Origin: an uncultured Bacteroidales bacterium
Lineage (GTDB): Bacteria; Bacteroidota; Bacteroidia; Bacteroidales; UBA932
Direction: 5' to 3'
DNA length: 11,274 bases
Assembly (NCBI GenBank): GCA_937899055.1
Contig: CALBPX010000004.1
Coordinates: 1-11,274 of the forward strand
Shown: piece after piece, positions 5,310 to 11,274 of the stretch
Position numbering within the stretch: position 1 is the first letter of the stretch
Layout: each line of letters opens with the position of its first letter
Notes under the pieces: generated by a model
Told to the model about the DNA's origin: nothing
The model's input: only the letters and a program-made list of their open reading frames with translations
Databases searched by the model: none
Position numbers and translations under genes: made by a program

Positions 5310-6556
5310 TGGACGGGGTCAAAGGCAGAACGGTTGCGGTGGCTACGCTGGGCTGCAAACTCAATTTTGCAGAGAGTTCTTCCATTGCCCAACGGTTTGT
5401 AAGCCAAGGCTTCAGGGAGGTTTCGCCATATTCTTCCGGAGTGGATGTATGCGTTGTAAACACTTGCACCGTAACGGAACATTCCGATAAGAAATGCCGT
5501 AACATAATCCGCCGTATCCACAAACTCAATCCCCGGGCCATAATAGCCGTAACAGGTTGCTACGCAACGCTTAAAAAGGCAGAACTGGAGGCTCTTGAAG
5601 GAGTATCCGTTGTGCTTGGGCAGGATAGGAAGGGGAGCGTCTTTTCCAGATGCATGGAGCTTTTGGAGGGTTCGCCGTGCAGCCCTTCGGCGGCTGAGGA
5701 CATTTTTCCGGCTTGCTCGTTCGGAGAAAGAACCCGTTCGTTCCTGAAGGTTCAGGACGGGTGCAACTATTTTTGTTCCTATTGCGCAATTCCCTATGCC
5801 AGAGGCAGAAGCCGCAGTGTCCCCCTTGAAGTACTGCTTGAACAGGCAAAGAACATCGCTGAGAAAGGAGTAAAGGAAATAGTGCTTACGGGAGTGAATA
5901 TCGGCGATTATCAAGGAGGTTTGCTGGATGTGATGAAGGCCCTTGACAAAATCGGTGGCATTGAGCGATACAGGATTTCTTCAATAGAGCCTAACCTGCT
6001 TACAGACAGTATGATAGACTGGATAGCCTCAGGCACTAAGTTTCAGCCGCACTTTCACATTCCGCTGCAGAGCGGGTGCAATTCCACACTTGAGAGGATG
6101 CACCGCAGATACGATACCGAGCTTTTTGCCGGCAAGATAGACTATATCCGCAAAAAGATGGGAGATGTGTTCTTCGGAATAGATGTAATAGTCGGTTTCC
6201 CGGGCGAAACCGACTCAGAATTTTCATCTACGCTTGAATTTCTGGGCAAGAGGATAAGCCCGGCATTCCTGCATATCTTTCCTTATTCAAGGCGCAAGGG
6301 CACGCTTGCCGACAAGATGGACAGTCAGGTGCCTGAAAGAGTTAAATCGCTGAGGGTAAAAGCTCTGGAAACTCTTTCGGATGAGCTTCACGGAGCATAT
6401 GTCAAACGGTTTGAAGGTACGGTACAGAAAGTTCTGTTCGAGGGCCGGATAAAAGGTTCGCCGGCTGTGATGGGAGGATATACCGGAAACTATATCAGAG
6501 TTGAGCGGCCTTACGATGCTTCGGCCATAGGCAGGATTGTTGAAGTTACCCTGTAG
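5309..6556 (+). CDS. mtaB: tRNA t6A37 C2-methylthiotransferase MtaB
   Basis: 415 residues. A radical SAM enzyme that converts t6A37 to ms2t6A37 in tRNAs reading ANN codons. Domains: an N-terminal MTTase domain with three cysteines for the auxiliary 4Fe-4S cluster, C16 (TLGCKLN), C53 (VNTCTVT) and C84 (VTGCYA); a radical SAM core with CxxxCxxC at C152, C156 and C159 (DGCNYFCSYCAIPYARG), IEPNLLTDSM, HFHIPLQSGCN (248-258) and DVIVGFPGET (292-301); and a C-terminal TRAM-like region (about 365-415) that should bind tRNA. The LGCKLN and VNTCTVT forms and overall length favour MtaB over MiaB or RimO. Last gene of the rightward operon. Its TAG stop abuts the tamB stop on the opposite strand. It acts on the product of the TsaD enzyme encoded on the far side of tamB. 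Confidence 0.94.
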   Translation: MDGVKGRTVAVATLGCKLNFAESSSIAQRFVSQGFREVSPYSSGVDVCVVNTCTVTEHSDKKCRNIIRRIHKLNPRAIIAVTGCYATLKKAELEALEGVSVVLGQDRKGSVFSRCMELLEGSPCSPSAAEDIFPACSFGERTRSFLKVQDGCNYFCSYCAIPYARGRSRSVPLEVLLEQAKNIAEKGVKEIVLTGVNIGDYQGGLLDVMKALDKIGGIERYRISSIEPNLLTDSMIDWIASGTKFQPHFHIPLQSGCNSTLERMHRRYDTELFAGKIDYIRKKMGDVFFGIDVIVGFPGETDSEFSSTLEFLGKRISPAFLHIFPYSRRKGTLADKMDSQVPERVKSLRVKALETLSDELHGAYVKRFEGTVQKVLFEGRIKGSPAVMGGYTGNYIRVERPYDASAIGRIVEVTL

Positions 6557-9500
6557 CTAGTCTTCTGAAGAGGCCCTGGATTCTTCCCTGGCCTTTTTCT
6601 TTTCTTCTTTTTTTCTCTGGCGGGCTGCCTTGCGTTCTTCTTTTTCCTTGATACTTAGTCTTCTGTCGTACTCTTTCTGAGCAGGCGTGCGTTTGCGGAA
6701 CAGGTCTTTGAACGAATTGAATTCGTGTTGGTAGGCTACACCCATACCGGTTCTCTGGCTCATGTCCAGATAGCTGGAGTAAAGGTCCGTTGCGTGCGAG
6801 AAGAAGGTCATGCGGACATTGCCTCGGCGGTCTATCTTTACCTGAATGTCTATGTTTCCTCTGACATCGGTTCCGCCCCAGGATGCGTAGGGGTTGTTGC
6901 CCATGCTTCCGTTTATTATTACCCGGTTGTTGAACAGCTGGGTGGATACTGCCACTTCGTATGCGTCGTTGATGTATTCGGAACCTTGCTGGTAGTTGAA
7001 CCCGAGGTCCAAAGGTATGCCAAGTTGCATCAGAAGGTTATTCACCTGACCCACAATCATAGATGTTGCATTTGCGTAAATAGCTGAACTTCCGGAAGAT
7101 ATGCCCGAATCGGTTTCCGGAGTGAAGCTGCCGAAAGCAATGAGCGATGCAAACTGTTTCTGGATTTTGTCTTCTGAATTGAGGGCATTGTCAACCTGAA
7201 GTTTGGTGGTAGGATCCAGGTCGGGAATATCTATGCCGAATTTTATCTGAGGGTTGTCCAATATTCCGGTAATCTTTATGGAAGCGTTCACCAGGCGGCT
7301 TGTGCCTACTGCCGTGGAATCTGAAATGAGCCTTTCTATGGATGTCTTGGTGGTGTAGAGGGCTTCTATGTCCAGCGCTGTGTTCCCGATTTTTCCGTTG
7401 AGAGTTACATTGCTTCCGGGCTGAACTGTAAAATCTCTGGAAGCCAAGCCCATAAGAACAAAGTGGTAGCTGCCCTCGTCTATGGTATAGTTACCCGAGA
7501 GCCTGAAGATATTCTTGGAAGGATTGACCTTTATGCCCAGCCTTCCGTTTCCTTTGGCCTTGAGGATATCTCCGGTGGACTTGTCTATTTCCAGCCATAC
7601 GCTTGCGTCGGATGTGGCATTGGCGTTGAGGTTGACCTCAAGTTCCATAGGTTCGGAAACCTTTGTCTTGCGGGCAAAGAAGAGGGTGTCGTACGGGTCT
7701 ATCTCAACCGGCTTTTCTTCCTGCCTGAAAGTAAGGATGTCTGAAGAACTTGCACTGGATGCTCCGGAAAGGGGTATATGGAGCATGGTTTTTCTTTCGG
7801 TTGTGGCATTCACATCCAGCACCAGATGCTTGAGGTCTCCTTTGATATTTACATTTCCGGAGGCGAACACCTTGCCGTAGAAATCTTCGTTATCGGCCTC
7901 GTCTGTGTTGAGGCTGAGTACATTGTTGAGCGTGATACCTACGCCTACTTTGATGTCTTTGAACTTGTTGTAGGTTATTCCTCCGTTCACGCGGCCGCTT
8001 CCGCCCAGAGTATCGGCAAGTTTGCAGTTTTTCAGCTGGATTCCGTTGTCGTTGACCTTAAACGGACCGTCTATGGTCAGCGGAACCTGCAGGAAGTCTA
8101 TCTTGAAACGGAGCTTGTTGAGATTGCAGTCTGTGCTTGAGAGAGACAGATCGTCTATGGGGCCGTTCAGATTCACTTTTCCGGAGATAGTTCCGCTCAC
8201 ATCCGAGGCCACGCCTTCCAGGAACGGTTCAAAGTATTTGAGCCCCAATTCGTTAAGGTCTGAGCTTGCACTTACGTACGAATCCGAAGGCCTGTACCAT
8301 CCACCGAGGTTCAGCTTTCTTGTTCCGTCTTTGTGGGTTGTAAGTCCTATATCATATCTCTGATTTTCGGCCGACCAGTTGGCGTTCAAATCCATGTTTC
8401 CGACCGGATAGTTGTTCATCATGACAGAATCTCCGCGGAAGGCGGCAAACATCTTTGTATCGTCTTTGTTGAGCGAAATACGGGCATTTCCTGAGAATTT
8501 TCCGCCAAGCCCCAGAGGATTGTCAAGGAACTGGTCAAATATGCTTATGTCAAAGTTCTCCGTAGTAATGCCCAGCGAATCTTTTCTTACGGACGACAAG
8601 GTTCCGTTGGCAAGGAAAAGCTGTCTGCTGTTTTCTATCCTGAATCCATCCACGATAATCAAGGAGTCTGAATACACCAGTTCAGACGGCCTGATTCTCC
8701 ACTTGTTACCTCTGAGGGTAATATCCGATTCCTTGAAATTCACCGCAATAGGGGTGGTCAGATGCTCGGGTTTGCCGTTTGCCGTCAGGATTGTGTCTCT
8801 GAGGATAGATACAACGGCATTCAGGTTGGTAAGATTGGTAAGAGTGGAGTCGTTATGGAATTGGAGGCCCAAGTCAACCTTGTTGTTCTGTATGCTGGCA
8901 ATCATGCGTGTGCTGTCAACCGCAAATCCGGCAGCCACTATTTCTCTGGAGAACAGCGAGGCCCCAATGATGGAATCTCTGTCGGAAATGTTCAGCCTGA
9001 CATTCTTCAGGTAGTTGTTTTCCCATGCCAGCCTTCCGCTGTTGGCGGTAATTCTGTAATGGTCGTTTTCGTTTACATTTATTCTCAGCGATGTACCGTT
9101 CTGAATATAGAGGCCGGGCATGATGAATGCGCAGATACCCTGAGTGTTGAGGGTCTTGAGTGTGAGGTTGAACTGCTGGCCGTAGGTTTCGTTGGCATAG
9201 GTCTGGTTGTAGGGCTTGAGAAGATTGCTGAAATGCCTTCTGAGAACCTGGTGACGGAACTGGTAGATGAAGCTGTCTATCATCTGGGTACCCTCGTATC
9301 TGGCTTTCAAGAAGTCTGATACAATGTTTATTACATATTTTCCGTCTTCGTACAGGGAGGTGGCGTCCAGGTTGCCGATATATTGTTTTCCGTGAGAATT
9401 GGTAAATGAAGTATTGTCCATCTTCAGGTATCCGAAGATGTTGCTTTCTGAATCGGAAAAGAGGTCGGCGCTTATGAAGGTGCTGATTTCCGACAGGCCT

Positions 9501-11110
9501 TCTCTGGTGTCTATGTTGAGGGCTTTGAGGTCGGCATAGGGGATGTTTGCATAGAAGTTGAAGACGCTGCCGTCGTTGAGCGATGTGGCAATGTTGCCCT
9601 GGAACATTAGGTCAAGGGCAGGGTCGTGGCAGATGATTTTTCCGTCAAATACATCGTCTGAGTAAACACCCTTGGCAAACAGGCCTCCCAGATTATAGCC
9701 GTTAATGCCTATCTTTCTGACATTGAGGCTGTCTATGGCAATGGAGGTGGAATTGCCGGAGGAGGTATCTACCCTGATTCTGCCTTTGCCGCTGAACAAA
9801 CCGAGCATGGGGCTGCCGGTAAACTGACGCAGGTTAAAGTCGTTTACATCTACATTGCAGGCCACAAGGGGTTCTGTACCCTTGCCCAGGACATTGACCG
9901 CAACATTTGTCTTTATGGTGGAGGCTTCGGTAGAAAGTACACCGTCCGTAACAAGGTGGGCCAGAGTGCCGTTCAGTGTTCCGCTATAGTTCCAGGTCTG
10001 CATCGGCGGAAGCTGGCTCAGGAAGCTTATCTTCTGCCCGCCGGTAAGGCCTGCAACAATGTCCGAAAGATCCGGTCCGTTGGTAGATAGCCTCCTGATG
10101 TTGCCGCTGACCGTGGTCTTTTCTATGTCGGGCAAGCCTTTCAGCCTGAGGTCATTCAGAGAAACCAAAGTCTGCCCGCTCTTGGAAACTGCATCCAAGG
10201 TCTTGATTGTCAGGTTTCTGACAGTGCCACTGACTTCTCCGTTTGCAAGCAGTTCCATATCGGACGACAAAAATTTTGGGGCAAACCGTCCGATTGTCCT
10301 GAGTGCAATTTTAGTGTTCTTGAACTTTGCCTGAAGGTTTACCTTGTCCAAAAAATACTTCAGGTCAGAAGCTTCGTTAAAGCCGATCTTGAGGTATTCT
10401 CCGCTGAAATGGCTTCCATCTGCCTGAATGTCAGGATTGTAAAGCGTGGCTCCGCCGGAATCGAGCAATAAGTTTCCTGAAATGGAACCCACGCAGAATC
10501 CGCTCTTTTCCTTTGCCGACATCTTTTCCAGGTTGCCTTTGAAGATGCCGTCTGTAAAGCTCAGGTCTTTAGCCTGGAGGTTTATGTCATAGACATCAAG
10601 GTCGGAAAAATTGATTTGCCCGCTTTCCGCCCCCTTGTTGTTGAACGGGTCAATCAGGCAGAATCTGAAATTTTCTACGCTCAGACTGCTCAGGGCAGCA
10701 TCCAGTTCCAGCGGCGAGGAATCGTCCGAAGGTGGAAATATGCGGCTCAGATTGGTTGTGGAATCGGTTTCGGAAATGAGTTTGAAAACTCCGTTGCTGA
10801 CGCTCACAGACTTCAGGGCCTTGCTTTTGTCCAGCAGCCCTCTGAGGGAGAACCTGGCATCCAGGTCTTTTGCATATACCAGCGTATCTCCGGATATGAT
10901 GGCAAAATCTTCTACATGAAGGCGGTTGAAGAACCTTACCTCCACCTTGCTCAGGGTTATGTCTGCATCTATGCTGTTGGTAAATTTTTCCAGGACATAT
11001 TTGCTGAGCTTTGTTTGGACATAGGGAATCTGCACGATGAGGTAGGCTGTCATCAGAATGCAGCCCAGGACTATCAGAGTCCAGCCCAGAATTTTGCCTA
11101 TCTTACCCAT
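6557..11110 (-). CDS. tamB: TamB-like translocation and assembly module protein (DUF490)
   Basis: 1517 residues, longer than E. coli TamB (about 1260) but usual for Bacteroidota. Seen: one N-terminal membrane segment (about 8-28), then an AsmA-like start (TNSIDADITLSKVEVRFFNRLHV), and more than 1000 residues of alternating short strands with D/N/G turns, as expected for the beta-taco that spans the periplasm. The TamB/DUF490 C-terminal domain covers roughly 1120-1467, with ASIKITGILDNPQIKFGIDIPD as its clearest signature (motif quoted in part: GILDNPQIKFGID), plus SLIAFGSF and GNIDIQVKIDRRG. The last strand is GVAYQHEFNSF (1457-1467), followed by a 50-residue highly charged tail of Lys, Arg and Glu. 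Family members work in outer-membrane protein assembly with a TamA-type barrel or in phospholipid transport; no TamA partner is in the window. It diverges from tsaD. Confidence 0.92.
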   Translation of the reverse strand: MGKIGKILGWTLIVLGCILMTAYLIVQIPYVQTKLSKYVLEKFTNSIDADITLSKVEVRFFNRLHVEDFAIISGDTLVYAKDLDARFSLRGLLDKSKALKSVSVSNGVFKLISETDSTTNLSRIFPPSDDSSPLELDAALSSLSVENFRFCLIDPFNNKGAESGQINFSDLDVYDINLQAKDLSFTDGIFKGNLEKMSAKEKSGFCVGSISGNLLLDSGGATLYNPDIQADGSHFSGEYLKIGFNEASDLKYFLDKVNLQAKFKNTKIALRTIGRFAPKFLSSDMELLANGEVSGTVRNLTIKTLDAVSKSGQTLVSLNDLRLKGLPDIEKTTVSGNIRRLSTNGPDLSDIVAGLTGGQKISFLSQLPPMQTWNYSGTLNGTLAHLVTDGVLSTEASTIKTNVAVNVLGKGTEPLVACNVDVNDFNLRQFTGSPMLGLFSGKGRIRVDTSSGNSTSIAIDSLNVRKIGINGYNLGGLFAKGVYSDDVFDGKIICHDPALDLMFQGNIATSLNDGSVFNFYANIPYADLKALNIDTREGLSEISTFISADLFSDSESNIFGYLKMDNTSFTNSHGKQYIGNLDATSLYEDGKYVINIVSDFLKARYEGTQMIDSFIYQFRHQVLRRHFSNLLKPYNQTYANETYGQQFNLTLKTLNTQGICAFIMPGLYIQNGTSLRINVNENDHYRITANSGRLAWENNYLKNVRLNISDRDSIIGASLFSREIVAAGFAVDSTRMIASIQNNKVDLGLQFHNDSTLTNLTNLNAVVSILRDTILTANGKPEHLTTPIAVNFKESDITLRGNKWRIRPSELVYSDSLIIVDGFRIENSRQLFLANGTLSSVRKDSLGITTENFDISIFDQFLDNPLGLGGKFSGNARISLNKDDTKMFAAFRGDSVMMNNYPVGNMDLNANWSAENQRYDIGLTTHKDGTRKLNLGGWYRPSDSYVSASSDLNELGLKYFEPFLEGVASDVSGTISGKVNLNGPIDDLSLSSTDCNLNKLRFKIDFLQVPLTIDGPFKVNDNGIQLKNCKLADTLGGSGRVNGGITYNKFKDIKVGVGITLNNVLSLNTDEADNEDFYGKVFASGNVNIKGDLKHLVLDVNATTERKTMLHIPLSGASSASSSDILTFRQEEKPVEIDPYDTLFFARKTKVSEPMELEVNLNANATSDASVWLEIDKSTGDILKAKGNGRLGIKVNPSKNIFRLSGNYTIDEGSYHFVLMGLASRDFTVQPGSNVTLNGKIGNTALDIEALYTTKTSIERLISDSTAVGTSRLVNASIKITGILDNPQIKFGIDIPDLDPTTKLQVDNALNSEDKIQKQFASLIAFGSFTPETDSGISSGSSAIYANATSMIVGQVNNLLMQLGIPLDLGFNYQQGSEYINDAYEVAVSTQLFNNRVIINGSMGNNPYASWGGTDVRGNIDIQVKIDRRGNVRMTFFSHATDLYSSYLDMSQRTGMGVAYQHEFNSFKDLFRKRTPAQKEYDRRLSIKEKEERKAARQRKKEEKKKAREESRASSED

Positions 11111-11141
11111 CAGACGATAATTGCCCGAAATCTATAACCTA

Positions 11142-11149
11142 CAAATTTA
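11142..11149 (-). promoter_or_regulatory. Candidate -7 box for tamB
   Basis: The minus strand reads TAAATTTG, a full TAnnTTTG match. The predicted start near 11137 gives a leader of about 27 bases. There is no clear TTTG at -33 spacing. Confidence 0.45.
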
Positions 11150-11161
11150 ATAAGAATCTGT

Positions 11162-11190
11162 TTTGAATGGCTCTAAATTCATTAGATTTG
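11162..11190 (+). promoter_or_regulatory. Candidate promoter of tsaD (-33 TTTG, -7 TAGATTTG)
   Basis: TTTG at 11162-11165, a 17-base spacer, then TAGATTTG at 11183-11190. The spacer is shorter than the usual 19-21. The predicted start near 11195 gives a leader of about 18 bases before the ATG at 11213. It lies 33 bases from the oppositely oriented tamB box. Confidence 0.45.
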
Positions 11191-11212
11191 CGCTTTGGAA
11201 ACCTGCATTGAT

Positions 11213-11274
11213 ATGAGTGACATAATTCTTGGAATAGAATCTTCTTGCGACGACACCTCGGCTGCCGTTCTCAG
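11213..11274 (+). CDS. tsaD: tRNA N6-adenosine threonylcarbamoyltransferase TsaD, 5' end only
   Basis: Only the first 20 codons are in the window: MSDIILGIESSCDDTSAAVL, running off the right edge. GIESSCDDTSAAV is the N-terminal signature of the Kae1/TsaD family of the ASKHA fold. TsaD, with TsaB and TsaE, transfers the threonylcarbamoyl group to A37 of ANN-decoding tRNAs to form t6A. The metal-binding histidines lie downstream and are not visible. Having tsaD head-to-head with a tamB-like gene is an arrangement I recognise from other Bacteroidota. t6A made here is the substrate of MtaB, encoded about 4.6 kb to the left. Confidence 0.9.
   Translation, partial: MSDIILGIESSCDDTSAAVL

Noticed and set aside
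5306..5914. 202-codon open frame on - opposite mtaB
   Set aside because: It lies inside the strongly conserved MTTase and radical SAM coding region and shows no recognisable domain.
6608..6614. A7 run on the tamB coding strand as a programmed frameshift site
   Set aside because: The run is in a Lys-rich tail where A-runs are expected, I see no following stem-loop, and a -1 shift would only read into mtaB antisense.
8412..9014. 200-codon open frame on + opposite tamB
   Set aside because: It is antisense to a continuous TamB frame, serine-rich composition mirrors the opposite strand, and nothing in it is recognisable.
11045..11075. Lipoprotein signal at Cys17 of TamB (LIVLGC)
   Set aside because: The residue at -2 is Leu, not a typical lipobox residue, and TamB proteins have a plain N-terminal membrane anchor.
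1..11274. Mobile elements, CRISPR arrays, tRNA genes, toxin-antitoxin or defence genes
   Set aside because: I found no transposase or integrase motif, no spaced direct repeats and no tRNA-like fold. Gaps are short and nearly all sequence is in core genes.

Overview
This window is ordinary core chromosome of a Bacteroidota bacterium, most likely of the order Bacteroidales. Three things point there. The protein families have typical Bacteroidota forms: an S41 processing peptidase, a long TamB-like protein beside tsaD, a short RsmI-like methylase, and an SRP RNA of the Bacteroidetes kind. TAnnTTTG -7 promoter motifs precede most genes that start at an intergenic boundary. No purine-rich Shine-Dalgarno sequence is evident in front of the genes. 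I cannot name the genus from the sequence alone.

Layout, left to right. (1) The 3' end of a C-terminal processing peptidase gene (S41 family) on +. (2) A leftward block: mltG (endolytic murein transglycosylase), then the small SRP RNA (ffs, not protein coding), then mnmA (tRNA U34 2-thiolation). (3) Cytidine deaminase on +. (4) A PhnP-like metallo-beta-lactamase-fold hydrolase on -. (5) A rightward probable operon: RsmI-like SAM methyltransferase, folB (dihydroneopterin aldolase) and mtaB (ms2t6A methylthiotransferase), the last two overlapping by one base. (6) A very long tamB-like gene on -, 1517 codons. (7) The first 62 bases of tsaD (t6A synthesis) on +, cut by the window edge.

The window has three convergent junctions (gaps of 0, 17 and 0 bp) and three divergent ones (gaps of 50, 83 and 102 bp). 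At the two zero-gap junctions the stop codons abut, so any terminator must lie inside the opposing gene. The divergent gaps carry outward-facing TAnnTTTG boxes. In the mltG/cdd gap these two boxes form a single 17-bp palindrome.

Functional themes: anticodon-loop modification (mnmA at position 34; tsaD then mtaB at position 37), envelope biogenesis (S41 peptidase, MltG, TamB), protein targeting (SRP RNA), and nucleotide and folate metabolism (cdd, folB). I found no mobile element, CRISPR array, tRNA, rRNA or defence-like cluster, and no convincing new multi-gene system. The points most worth a second look are regulatory: the ffs promoter embedded in an AT-rich hairpin, the palindromic back-to-back promoter, the abutting stops, and the predicted near-leaderless mRNAs.
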